DNA of 64,000 nt. It comes from Streptomyces celluloflavus (GTDB lineage Bacteria > Actinomycetota > Actinomycetes > Streptomycetales > Streptomycetaceae). The stretch spans positions 29,036-93,035 of the forward strand of contig JOEL01000030.1 of the NCBI GenBank assembly GCA_000720995.1, written 5' to 3'. The notes beneath the pieces were generated by a model. The model was not told the DNA's origin, did no database searches, and saw nothing but the letters and a program-made list of their open reading frames with translations. Position numbers and translations under genes: made by a program. Below, piece by piece: positions 33,653-42,388 of the stretch; positions within the stretch are counted from its first letter, which is position 1, and each line of letters opens with the position of its first letter.

Positions 33653-35236
33653 ATGCACGCTGATCTCTCCCGCATCACCTACCGGCCGGAGCGGCACTAC
33701 TCCGCGGTCGTCGCCCAGCAGGGCCGGGTCCAGCTGGACGCCGACGCCAATGAGCAGACCGCGATACAGCTCTTCCAGGCCCGTACGCTCGCCGCCGACC
33801 TGATCGGGCAGCACGGCGGCCCGCAGGACGCCACCGGCTTCCGGATCGAACTGCGCGGCGGCAGCCACGAACTGGACGATCTGCTCATCGGCGGCGGCCG
33901 CTATTACGTGGACGGCATCCAGTGCGACGCGACCCGCCCGCAGCCCGGTGTACCGGTGCCCGCGGAGGGCGCCGAGGGGCAGGGCGGTGCGGATGATCCG
34001 GGTGTGCCGGCCGGGGCGCCCGCCACCTGGACGTACTGGGACCAGCCTGACGGTTTCCGCGACCCGGAGCGGCCCGGCGACCGGCTGCCCACCACCTTCC
34101 CGTATCTGGCCTGTCTGAAGGTGTGGGAGCGGAGCGTCACCGCGGCCGAGGACCCGGCGCTGCGCGAGGTCGCGCTCGGTGCGGCGCTGCCGGACACCGC
34201 GGCGCGCGCCAAGGTGGTGTGGCAGGTGCTGCCGCTGCCCGGCGCGGAGTTGGGGCTGGGCGGCGACAATCCGCCGGCCGACGACATCCGCGCGGCGTTC
34301 ACGCGCTGGGCGCAGCGGGCCGCCGCCCCGGCGTCCCGCCTCGCGGCGCGCAGCGAGCGTCCCGGCCATGCCGACGACGACCCGTGCCTGGTCGCGCCCG
34401 ACGCCCGCTACCGGGGCCCGGAGAACCAGCTCTACCGGGTCGAGGTGCACGAGGGCGGCACCGCGCAGGAGGCCACCTTCAAATGGTCCCGCGAGAACGG
34501 TTCGGTCACCTTCCCGGTCGATGAACTCGACGGCACCTGGGTGGACCTGGCGACCCTCGGCAGCGACGACAAGCTCGATCTGAACGTCGGCGACCGGGTC
34601 GAGTTCGTGGACACCGCATATACGAGCCGGGGCGCGGCGGAGCCGCTGCTGCGGGTGGCGGAGGTGGACCTGCCGGGGCGGCGGGTGCGGCTCTCGGACG
34701 AACCGGCACCGGGCGTCGGACGGCGGCCCGAGCTCCATCCGTTCCTGCGCCGCTGGGACCAGCAGGAGGGCGGCTGGCAGGGCCGGCGCGGTGCGCGGAC
34801 CGACCGGCTGCGACATGGCGCGGTGCGCGTCGAGGAGGGTGGCTGGCTGCCGCTGGAGGACGGTATCGAGGTGTACTTCGGGACCGGCGGCACCTACCGG
34901 ACCGGCGACTTCTGGCTGATCCCGGCCCGGACGGCCACCGGTGACGTCGAGTGGCCGACGGACGCGGCGCGCCGCCCGCTGCTCCAGGCCCCGGCCGGGA
35001 TCGCGGTGCACTACGCGCCGCTGGCGTGGGTGCGGGGCGACCGGCAGATCACCGATCTGCGGCTGGCGTTCCGGCCGCTGTCGGCCGGTATCCCGGCAAC
35101 GTCCGACGCGCCACCGGCCGCCGGGCCGGGGGCCGGTACGGCGGACCCGGCGACCGATGCCGCAGCGACCAGGCCCAACAGGTCCCAGACCACCGCCGCG
35201 GCCGAGGCCGCCGTCGACGAGGAGGGCGCTGGCTGA
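33653..35236 (+). CDS. DUF6519 protein, last gene of the injection-system operon
   Basis: A 527-residue protein that begins MHADLSRITYRPERHYSAVV and continues QLDADANEQTAI, the signature of DUF6519 proteins found in eCIS and similar loci. Beta-rich repeats follow (RYRGPENQLYRVEVHEGGTA, GTWVDLATLGSDDKLDLNVG). The family may form an outer baseplate or tip structure; its role is not established. An upstream in-frame extension exists, but ATG 33653 has a strong GAGGGGGAA and matches the family start. The last 70 residues are Ala/Pro-rich. The gene converges on the VWA gene. Confidence 0.82.
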   Translation: MHADLSRITYRPERHYSAVVAQQGRVQLDADANEQTAIQLFQARTLAADLIGQHGGPQDATGFRIELRGGSHELDDLLIGGGRYYVDGIQCDATRPQPGVPVPAEGAEGQGGADDPGVPAGAPATWTYWDQPDGFRDPERPGDRLPTTFPYLACLKVWERSVTAAEDPALREVALGAALPDTAARAKVVWQVLPLPGAELGLGGDNPPADDIRAAFTRWAQRAAAPASRLAARSERPGHADDDPCLVAPDARYRGPENQLYRVEVHEGGTAQEATFKWSRENGSVTFPVDELDGTWVDLATLGSDDKLDLNVGDRVEFVDTAYTSRGAAEPLLRVAEVDLPGRRVRLSDEPAPGVGRRPELHPFLRRWDQQEGGWQGRRGARTDRLRHGAVRVEEGGWLPLEDGIEVYFGTGGTYRTGDFWLIPARTATGDVEWPTDAARRPLLQAPAGIAVHYAPLAWVRGDRQITDLRLAFRPLSAGIPATSDAPPAAGPGAGTADPATDAAATRPNRSQTTAAAEAAVDEEGAG

Positions 35237-35303
35237 GGGCGCGTCGGTGGGTGGCGGTGCCGCTGGGGGCGGTGCCGCCGGCCGCCGACCGTACTCGTGG
35301 GGT

Positions 35304-35324
35304 GGGGCCGGGGATCGGGGCCCC
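35304..35324. terminator. possible hairpin between eCIS operon and VWA gene
   Basis: GGGGCC at 35304-35309 can pair with GGCCCC at 35319-35324 across a 9-base loop, in the 170-base gap between two convergent operons. It is short and could be chance in DNA this GC-rich. Confidence 0.3.
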
Positions 35325-35406
35325 TCAGCCCCCCCGTCCCGTGATGCCCCGGTCCCCGCCGTCCGTTCGCCGTCCCCTTCACCTCCGCTCCGTTCTGTGT
35401 CTCCGC

Positions 35407-36819
35407 TCATCTCCGCTCTGCCGTATCCGGTACGGGCAGCGGCCGTTTCTCGATCGCGGCCGCCATCACCTCCGGGAAGAGATCCGGCGTACACGCGAAC
35501 GCCGGTGCGCCCAGAGCCGCGAGGGCCGCCGCGTGGTCGCGGTCGTATGCGGGCGCCCCCTCGTCGGAGAGCGCCAGCAGCGTCACGAACTGCACCCCGG
35601 ACGCCTTCATCGCGGCGACCCGCTTGAGCATCTCGTCGCGGATACCCCCCTCGTACAGATCGCTGATGAGGACGACGACGGTCTCGGCGGGGCGGCTGAT
35701 CCGGGACTGGCAGTAGGCGAGTGCGCGGTTGATGTCCGTACCGCCGCCGAGCTGGGTGCCGAAGAGGACATCCACCGGGTCGTCCAGCTGGTCCGTCAGA
35801 TCGACCACCGCGGTGTCGAAGACGACCAGCCGGGTGTCGATGGCCCGCATGGACGCGAGTACCGCGCCGAACACCGAGGCGTAGACGACCGACGCGGCCA
35901 TCGAACCGGACTGGTCGATGCAGAGCACCACGTCCTTCTTCACCGACTGCGCGGCCCGGCCGTAGCCGATGAGCCGCTCGGGGACGACCGTGCGGTACTC
36001 CGGGAGGTAGTTCTTGAGATTCGCCCGGATCGTACGGTCCCAGTCGATATCGCGATGGCGCGGGCGGCTGATCCGCGCCGAACGGTCCAGCGCGCCCGTG
36101 AGGGTGGCACGGGTGCGCGCCGTCAGCCGTTTCTCCAGTTGCTCGACGACCTTGCGGACGACGGCCCGCGCGGTCTCCTTGGTCGTCTCCGGCATGACCT
36201 TGTTGAGCGAGAGCAGGGTGCCCACCAGGTGGACGTCCGCCTCGACGGCCGTCAGCATCTCCGGCTCCAGCAGCATCGCGGACAGGCCCAGCCGGTCGAT
36301 GGCGTCGCGCTGCATCACCTGCACCACGGACGACGGGAAGTACGTACGGATGTCGCCCAGCCAGCGGGCCACCCCGGGCGCCGAGGCCCCCAGCCCCGCC
36401 GACCTCTTCCCGCCGCCGCTGCCCGCGCCCCCCTTGCCCCGGCCGCCCTCGCCCTGCCCGTAGAGCGCGGCGAGCGCACCGTCCATCGCGGCGTCCTGAC
36501 CGCGCAGCTCACACCCGGTCCCGTCCGCCCCGCCACCCCCGAGCACCATCCGCCACCGCCGCAGCCGCTCGGCGTCGGTGACGGGGGCGGTGACAGGGGC
36601 GACGTCAACTACGGGGTCGGGTGCGGGCGCATCCGCCCCGGGGGCGGCCAGCCCGTCGGTCTTCGTGTCGGTCACCGTGTCGGTCGTCGTGCCGGTCTTC
36701 GTGCCGGTCTTCATGTCGATCACCGCCTCGGTCGGCGTATCAGTCGTCGTATCGGTCGTCGTGTCGGTCATCCCGCCGCCCCCAAGGTCGGTCACCCCGT
36801 CTCCCCCAAGGCCGGTCAT
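35407..36819 (-). CDS. VWA domain protein partnered with MoxR ATPase
   Basis: A 470-residue protein with a von Willebrand A domain. The MIDAS motif is DQSGSM (302-307) after KKDVVLC, followed by DTRLVVFDTAVVDLTDQ and GGGTDINRAL. It resembles CoxE-type VWA proteins that work with MoxR ATPases as chaperone-like pairs. Residues 15-56 are a Thr/Asp-rich run from 12-base DNA repeats. ATG 36819 is chosen because its ribosome site GAGGGCG lies 7 bases upstream; GTG 36822 is also possible. It is the last gene of the moxR-DUF5682-VWA operon and is reached through an 8-residue mini-frame. Confidence 0.88.
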   Translation of the reverse strand: MTGLGGDGVTDLGGGGMTDTTTDTTTDTPTEAVIDMKTGTKTGTTTDTVTDTKTDGLAAPGADAPAPDPVVDVAPVTAPVTDAERLRRWRMVLGGGGADGTGCELRGQDAAMDGALAALYGQGEGGRGKGGAGSGGGKRSAGLGASAPGVARWLGDIRTYFPSSVVQVMQRDAIDRLGLSAMLLEPEMLTAVEADVHLVGTLLSLNKVMPETTKETARAVVRKVVEQLEKRLTARTRATLTGALDRSARISRPRHRDIDWDRTIRANLKNYLPEYRTVVPERLIGYGRAAQSVKKDVVLCIDQSGSMAASVVYASVFGAVLASMRAIDTRLVVFDTAVVDLTDQLDDPVDVLFGTQLGGGTDINRALAYCQSRISRPAETVVVLISDLYEGGIRDEMLKRVAAMKASGVQFVTLLALSDEGAPAYDRDHAAALAALGAPAFACTPDLFPEVMAAAIEKRPLPVPDTAERR

Positions 36820-36845
36820 CACGCCGCCCTCGAAAATTCGGTCAT
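36819..36845 (-). CDS. 8-residue mini-ORF linking DUF5682 and VWA genes
   Basis: The frame encodes MTEFSRAA. Its ATG overlaps the DUF5682 stop (TGATG) and its TGA overlaps the VWA ATG (TGATG). It results from a duplication of a 15-base junction, GGTCATCACGCCGCC on the + strand, copied at 36814-36828 and 36838-36852. It may allow stop-start translation to pass from one gene to the next. Peptide function is unlikely. Confidence 0.35.
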   Translation of the reverse strand: MTEFSRAA

Positions 36846-39496
36846 CACGCCGCCCCCGTAAGGTCGTTGGCCGTTCCGCCAGCCGGGTTCGCGTCCTCGA
36901 AACCGGCCTGGGCGATGCCCAGCAAGAGGCGCAGGGTGGGGAGTACGGCCGCGGCGCGGTCGCGGTCCAGGCCGGGGCCGAAGCCGGGTGCCGCCGCGTC
37001 CGTGCGGCCGTCCGCCGGGTGGCGGGAGACGGCCGTGGGCCCGCGGCGGATCAGCTCGCCGAGCGTGCGCCGCACCCCGGTGTCGTACTCCGCGAAGGTC
37101 CTGCGCAGCAGCGGCAGCACATCCGTGAACGCCGCCGCCGGCACCCGCGTCAGCCAGCCGTCCACCAGCCCGAGCAGCCGTTCGTCGTGGACCAGCAGCA
37201 GCCCGCCGCCGTCCCCGCCCCCGGCGAACCCCTCGATCCACCCGGCCGCATCGGCGGGCGGGGTGCCGGGCGAGAGGGCGAACCCCATCAGCCGCTCCGC
37301 TCCTGCGTCGCCCAACTCCCCGTCATCCAGCAGGAGTCGGGCGGCCCGCCCCCGCATCAGCCCGGGAATCGTGTCCCGCTCGGATATCGCCCGCAGCACC
37401 CCGGCCCACCGGACCCGCAGCCCCGCCACGGCACCGGCCCCGCCGCCCGGTTCACCCCCGGGTTCATCCCCGGATTCGTTCCCGGGTTGCGCATCGGTCG
37501 CCGACTGGTCCAGCAGGGCGACGGCCTGGTGGGTGGCGTCGAGATGGCCGCGCAGCTCCGCGGCGCCGTCCGCGTCCAGGCCCACGCAGGCCGGCGGCAG
37601 ACCGACGAAGACCCGCTCGGCCAGGCCGGTCGCGACCTCGTGGAGCGCCGCGCCGTCCGTGCCGCGCACATCGCCGTACCGCACGGACCGGACGAGGGCG
37701 GGCAGCGCCTGGGCGAGATGTCCCACGTCGGCGTCGAGTGCCGCGCGGTCCGACAGCGCCCGCATCACCACCGGCAGGGCGTCCGGGAGCCCGGCGAGCA
37801 GACAGCGCTCGGCGAGCGCCGTGACCTCGGCGAGCGCCGTCGCGCCCACCGCGTCGGACGCGGCCTTGGCCGTGGCGGCGGAGAGCACGGTCGTACCCCA
37901 GATACCGGCCTCCGCGACCCGTACGGACAGCTCCGGTTCCCAGTGGAGCAGCCAGGTCTCCCGGAAGGTGCCGGTACTGCCGCGGGAGCGCACCGGCTCG
38001 CCCCAGGGGATGCCGAGCAGCCGCAGCCGGTGCAGCAGCCGGCTGCGCCCGGCGTCCGTCTCCTTGCGCAGGTCCAGCTCCACCTCCCGCTCCAGTGCCG
38101 CCGGTTTGAGCCGCAGCGACCGCTGACTTCGGTCGATGTCCCGCTGCAACGGCACCGCGGGGGTGTCCGGCGGGACCTCGCCCAGCACCTCCCCGACGAC
38201 GAGCCGCTCGTGGATGAGCGACAGCGGCGCCTCGGAACCGTCCCCCATGACGGCCCGGATCGCGTCGGTGGTCTCGGCGAGCCCGGCCAGCGGCCGGCCG
38301 CGCACCGTGGCCAGTCCCTCGGCGAGCCGTACCGCCTCGATGACGTGTGCCGACGAGACCGCGTAGTCCTCCGCTCTGAGCAGCCCGGCGACCTTGGTCA
38401 TCCAGCGCTCTATCGGGCGGTCGGGGGCGTCGAAGAGATGGCCGTACCAGCCGGGCGAGGCGACACCGGCGCCGTAACCACTGCGGCGGGCGAGCCGCCG
38501 GTGCGTCCACGGCACCCAGGTCACCGCCGTCTTCACCTTGGGCAGGCCCTTGAGCAGTTGCCGGTCGGCGGTCGCGGTGCTGCGGCGGGCCAGCGCCGGT
38601 ACATGCCACGCCCCGCACACCACGGCGACACCGTCCCCGAACTCCCGCCGCGCGGCCCGCAGCCGAAGCCGCATATGGGCCTCCCGCACCGGGTCGCGGT
38701 CGTGTCCGCCGTCGCCGTACGTCTCGCGCAGCACGCCCATCGCCTCGGCCAGCGCCGCGAACGGCGCCAACGCGTCCGCCCCCGGTCCGCCCCCGCGCCC
38801 GGATCCGCTCCGGTGCGAGGTCCCCCCGCCCCCGCGGTGCTCGACCACGTCCTCCCACCAGCGCTCGGCGTCGTCGTAACCGGCGGCCTCCGCCAGCGCC
38901 CCGATCGGATCGATCCGTACATCCGGCCCGTCCCCGGGCTCCCCGGGCTCCCCGGCAGCCCCGGACGCCTCAGATGCCCCGGACGCCCCCGCGCCGCGCT
39001 CCCCGTCCTCTCCCTCTCCCCTGCTTTCTCCGCCCTCCCCGTTCGCGCTCTCCCCTCTCTCCCCGCTCTCCGCTCGCCACGCCAGGGAATGCGCCGCGGG
39101 CAGATCGATGAAGCGGACCGGGACGCCGCGCTCCACCGCCCAGCGCAGCGCGACCCACTCCGGGGAGAACTCGGCCAGCGGCCAGAACGCCGCGCGGCCC
39201 GGATCGTCCAGCACATGGGCGAGCAGTGCGACGGGTGGCCGCATGCCCTCCTGCCCGGCCAGCGGCACCAGTTCGTCCGCCTCCGGTGGACCCTCGATCA
39301 GCACCGCGCCGGGTGCGCACTGCTCCAGGGCGGCCAGTACCGCCCGCGCCGACCCGGGACCGTGGTGCCGCACCCCGAGCAGCACGGGCCCGGCCGTACG
39401 CTCCGCCGCCGCTACGGGCGTCGCCGTCCCCGCTGGCACCGCCGCCGTCCCGGTCGCCGCCGCCCCCGTGGCCGGGCCCGCCCCTCCCCCGGTCAT
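36845..39496 (-). CDS. DUF5682 protein, TraB/ChaN-like N-terminus
   Basis: An 883-residue protein. The N-terminal part (GVRHHGPGSARAVLAALEQC, then VLIEGPPEADELVPL) is the DUF5682 signature; the GxxH and EGP pattern resembles the TraB/ChaN/erythromycin-esterase fold, which is often metal-dependent. The rest is helical and repeat-like. Its function is unknown. Residues about 170-220 are Glu/Gly/Ser-rich. ATG 39496 overlaps the MoxR stop (ATGA), so it is co-translated with the ATPase. The frame is open upstream to 39577, but that part lies inside moxR. Confidence 0.85.
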   Translation of the reverse strand: MTGGGAGPATGAAATGTAAVPAGTATPVAAAERTAGPVLLGVRHHGPGSARAVLAALEQCAPGAVLIEGPPEADELVPLAGQEGMRPPVALLAHVLDDPGRAAFWPLAEFSPEWVALRWAVERGVPVRFIDLPAAHSLAWRAESGERGESANGEGGESRGEGEDGERGAGASGASEASGAAGEPGEPGDGPDVRIDPIGALAEAAGYDDAERWWEDVVEHRGGGGTSHRSGSGRGGGPGADALAPFAALAEAMGVLRETYGDGGHDRDPVREAHMRLRLRAARREFGDGVAVVCGAWHVPALARRSTATADRQLLKGLPKVKTAVTWVPWTHRRLARRSGYGAGVASPGWYGHLFDAPDRPIERWMTKVAGLLRAEDYAVSSAHVIEAVRLAEGLATVRGRPLAGLAETTDAIRAVMGDGSEAPLSLIHERLVVGEVLGEVPPDTPAVPLQRDIDRSQRSLRLKPAALEREVELDLRKETDAGRSRLLHRLRLLGIPWGEPVRSRGSTGTFRETWLLHWEPELSVRVAEAGIWGTTVLSAATAKAASDAVGATALAEVTALAERCLLAGLPDALPVVMRALSDRAALDADVGHLAQALPALVRSVRYGDVRGTDGAALHEVATGLAERVFVGLPPACVGLDADGAAELRGHLDATHQAVALLDQSATDAQPGNESGDEPGGEPGGGAGAVAGLRVRWAGVLRAISERDTIPGLMRGRAARLLLDDGELGDAGAERLMGFALSPGTPPADAAGWIEGFAGGGDGGGLLLVHDERLLGLVDGWLTRVPAAAFTDVLPLLRRTFAEYDTGVRRTLGELIRRGPTAVSRHPADGRTDAAAPGFGPGLDRDRAAAVLPTLRLLLGIAQAGFEDANPAGGTANDLTGAA

Positions 39497-40626
39497 GCGC
39501 TCACCTCTCGGCAGGCCCGGTAGAAGTCCTGCCAGCCGTCGCGCTCGCGCACCACTGCCTCCAGGTACTCCTGCCATACGACGCGGTCCGCGGCCGGATC
39601 GCGGACGACCGCGCCCAGGATGCCCGCGGCCACGTCACCGGAGCGCAGCACACCGTCGCCGAAGTGCGCGGCCAGCGCCAGACCGTTCGTCACCACCGAG
39701 ATGGCCTCGGCCGTGGAGAGCGTCCCGGACGGCGATTTGAGCTTTGTGCGGCCGTCCGCGGTGATACCGCCCCGCAGCTCACGGAAGACCGTGACGACCC
39801 GGCGGATCTCGTCCATCCCCTCCGGGGCGGCCGGCAGTTCCAGCGAACGGCCTATCTGCGCGACCCGGCGGGAGACGATGTCCACCTCTTCGTCCGGTGT
39901 CGCGGGCAGCGGCAGTACGACGGTGTTGAAGCGCCGGCGCAGCGCGCTGGAGAGTTCGTTGACCCCGCGGTCGCGGTCGTTGGCCGTCGCGATCAGGTTG
40001 AAACCGCGGACGGCCTGCACCTCCTGCCCCAACTCCGGGATGGGCAGGGTCTTCTCCGACAGGACGGTGATCAGCGTGTCCTGTACGTCGGCCGGGATAC
40101 GTGTCAGCTCCTCGACCCGTGCGGTCATGCCCTGCGCCATCGCGCGCATCACCGGACTGGGCACCAGCGCCTCCCGGCTGGGGCCGTTCGCGAGCAGCTG
40201 GGCGTAGTTCCAGCCGTAGCGGATCGCCTCTTCCGGCGTGCCGGCCGTGCCCTGCACGAGGAGGGTGGAGTCGCCGCTGACCGCCGCCGCCAGATGCTCG
40301 GACACCCATGTCTTGGCGGTGCCGGGCACGCCGAGCAGCAGCAGCGCGCGGTCCGTCGCGAGGGTCGTCACGGCGACCTCGACGGTCCTGCGCGGGCCGA
40401 CGTATTTGGGTGTGATGACCGTGCCGTCCGCGAGCGTGCCGCCGAGGAGGTAGGTCGCCACCGCCCAGGGCGAGAGCCGCCAGCGCTCCGGCCGCGGCCG
40501 GTCGTCGGCGGCGGCGAGGGCCGCCAGCTCCGCCGCGAAGGTGACCTCCGCATGCGGCCGCAGCGCCTCGCCGGTCCCCGCCTCGCGCACTCCGTCAGGC
40601 GTCGTCTTGATGCTGTTCTCGGACAT
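39493..40626 (-). CDS. MoxR-family AAA+ ATPase
   Basis: A 377-residue protein. Walker A GVPGTAKT is at residues 99-106. The VQDTLITVLSEKTLPIPELG and FNLIATANDRDRGVNELSSA segments are typical of MoxR. MoxR ATPases work with VWA partners, here two genes downstream, to remodel or insert cofactors into other proteins; the client here is unknown. ATG 40626 (MSENSIKTTP) has GGGGGAG upstream and is preferred over the 40713 start. It heads the operon, and its promoter region at 40691-40713 resembles the DNA-damage promoter type. Confidence 0.92.
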   Translation of the reverse strand: MSENSIKTTPDGVREAGTGEALRPHAEVTFAAELAALAAADDRPRPERWRLSPWAVATYLLGGTLADGTVITPKYVGPRRTVEVAVTTLATDRALLLLGVPGTAKTWVSEHLAAAVSGDSTLLVQGTAGTPEEAIRYGWNYAQLLANGPSREALVPSPVMRAMAQGMTARVEELTRIPADVQDTLITVLSEKTLPIPELGQEVQAVRGFNLIATANDRDRGVNELSSALRRRFNTVVLPLPATPDEEVDIVSRRVAQIGRSLELPAAPEGMDEIRRVVTVFRELRGGITADGRTKLKSPSGTLSTAEAISVVTNGLALAAHFGDGVLRSGDVAAGILGAVVRDPAADRVVWQEYLEAVVRERDGWQDFYRACREVSA

Positions 40627-40690
40627 GGCTCCCCCAAGTCGCAAGGTGTGCGGCCGACTCCCCGCATCCCGTCGGCCGCTTGCGAAATCA

Positions 40691-40713
40691 AGCCTGCACC
40701 ACACCACTGACAA
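40691..40713 (-). promoter_or_regulatory. DNA-damage-type promoter (recA-NDp-like) of the moxR operon, imperfect
   Basis: Read on the minus strand, TTGTCAGTG (40713-40705), 8 bases, then CAGGCT (40696-40691). The actinobacterial consensus is TTGTCRGTG-N8-TAnnnT; only the first base of the -10 differs. It lies 65 bases before the moxR start and leaves room for a leader with a ribosome site. Confidence 0.5.
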
Positions 40714-40842
40714 TCACCGGAAAACCGCCGCTGACCTGCTGTTTCAGCAATCCTCCAGGGCTGCTTCCACGCTGTTCCGGGGCTAGGGCAACGCCGCCGA
40801 CAGCGCCGTCGGCGACGCCGGCTCCCGCGCCGTCGACGGCGG

Positions 40843-40865
40843 TTGTCAGTGGTCGGTCGTAGCGT
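40843..40865 (+). promoter_or_regulatory. DNA-damage-type promoter (recA-NDp-like) of the SWIM gene
   Basis: TTGTCAGTG (40843-40851), 8 bases, TAGCGT (40860-40865) matches TTGTCRGTG-N8-TAnnnT exactly. ATG 40873 lies 7 bases after the -10, so transcription would start at about the start codon and the mRNA would be leaderless. This type of promoter is PafBC-dependent in mycobacteria; that protein is not in this window. Confidence 0.65.
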
Positions 40866-40872
40866 CGTGAAC

Positions 40873-42231
40873 ATGAATCCGCAGGGGGAACGCTGGACGA
40901 CGGATCAGGTGCTCGCGCTGGCGCCTGACGCAGCATCACGCAAGGCGGGCGGCAAGCTCGCGGCGCCGGGGCCGTGGTCGGAGACGGGCACGGGCGACGG
41001 CGCGCTATGGGGCCAGTGCAAGGGCAGCGGCAGCAAGCCGTACCGCACGGTCGTCGACCTCAACGGTCCGGCCTTCCGGTGCAGTTGCCCGAGCCGCAAG
41101 TTCCCGTGCAAACACGCGCTGGGGCTGCTGCTGCTCTGGGCCGGTGACGACCGGGCGGTGGCGGACGGCGAGCCACCGCCGTGGGCGGGGGAATGGCTGG
41201 CCGGCCGCCGCGAGCGGGCCGGGCGGTCCGCGGACGCCCCGTCCGGCGGCGCCCCGTCGCGCGCGCCCGCCGACCCGGCGGCCGCCCAACGGCGGTCCGA
41301 GCGGCGGATGCAGCGGATCGGCGCCGGGGCCGTGGAGCTGGAGCAGCGTCTGGAGGATCTGCTGCACTCCGGCCTGGCCACGGCGGACCGCGACGGTTAC
41401 GGATCCTGGGACGAGACGGCCGCGCGCATGGTGGACGCCCAGGCCCCCGGACTCGCTTCGTATGTCCGTGAGTTGGGTTCCGTGGCGGCCGCCGGGGCGG
41501 ACTGGCCGGCCCGGCTCCTGGAGGAGTGCGCCCTGCTCCACCTCCTCGATCAGGGCTTCCTCGGGATCGCGCGGCTGCCGGCCCCGCTCGCGGCGACGGT
41601 CCGCTCCCGCGTCGGGCTGACCACGGAGGCCGCGGAACTGCTGACCGGCCCCGAGGCCGCACCGGTCCGCGACCGCTGGCTGGTGCTCGCCCAACAGGAC
41701 CGCGAGGACGGCCGACTGACCACCCGCAGGATCTATCTGCGGGGCGAGCGGACCGGGCGGATGGCGCTGCATCTCTCCTTCGGCGGCGCCAACCGCCCCT
41801 TGGACCTGGCCCTGCCGCCCGGTCTGGTCCTCGATGCGGACCTCGCCTACTACCCGGGCGCCCGCCCGCTGCGTGCCGCCCTGGGCGAGCGGCACACCCC
41901 GGCGGTGCCCGGCCCGGTGCCCTCGGGCTGCGGTATCGACGCGGCCCTGGCCGCCTACGGCGACGCACTGCGCGACGACCCCTGGCTGGAGTCCTGGCCG
42001 GTGGTGCTCGCCGAGGTCACGGCGGTACCGGGCCGCACCGGCCAGGGATGGCAACTGGCCGACGCGGACGGCGAGTCGGCGCTCCCCCTCGACCCGCGCT
42101 GCCTGGGTCGTGCGGGGCTGTGGCAGCTCGCCGCCATATCGGGCGGTGCCCCGGTCACGGTCTTCGGCGAATGCGGCCACCGCGGCTTCCTGCCGCTGAC
42201 GGTCTGGGACCCCACACCGGTGTCCCTGTGA
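40873..42231 (+). CDS. SWIM zinc-finger protein
   Basis: A 452-residue protein. The SWIM motif FRCSCPSRKFPCKH gives Cys70, Cys72, Cys79 and His81. SWIM domains bind DNA or protein and are common in recombination and repair-related proteins. The rest is an uncharacterised alpha/beta region conserved in SWIM-DUF5691 operons. ATG 40873 is preferred over 40843 because it begins right after a well-matched -10 box, as in leaderless genes, and has no Shine-Dalgarno. The gene is divergent from moxR and followed by the DUF5691 gene. Confidence 0.85.
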   Translation: MNPQGERWTTDQVLALAPDAASRKAGGKLAAPGPWSETGTGDGALWGQCKGSGSKPYRTVVDLNGPAFRCSCPSRKFPCKHALGLLLLWAGDDRAVADGEPPPWAGEWLAGRRERAGRSADAPSGGAPSRAPADPAAAQRRSERRMQRIGAGAVELEQRLEDLLHSGLATADRDGYGSWDETAARMVDAQAPGLASYVRELGSVAAAGADWPARLLEECALLHLLDQGFLGIARLPAPLAATVRSRVGLTTEAAELLTGPEAAPVRDRWLVLAQQDREDGRLTTRRIYLRGERTGRMALHLSFGGANRPLDLALPPGLVLDADLAYYPGARPLRAALGERHTPAVPGPVPSGCGIDAALAAYGDALRDDPWLESWPVVLAEVTAVPGRTGQGWQLADADGESALPLDPRCLGRAGLWQLAAISGGAPVTVFGECGHRGFLPLTVWDPTPVSL

Positions 42232-42388
42232 CCCGCACCGCCGCACCACGCCCGCCCGCGCCCGCGCCCGCCCCGCTCCCGGCTCCGCTCGAACGGGAGG
42301 TGCCCCGTCCCCGCCACGTACGCGACCGCCCGAGCCCGCCCATCCCACCGGCCCGGCCTGCGCCCCACCCGATGCCTGGAGGAACACC

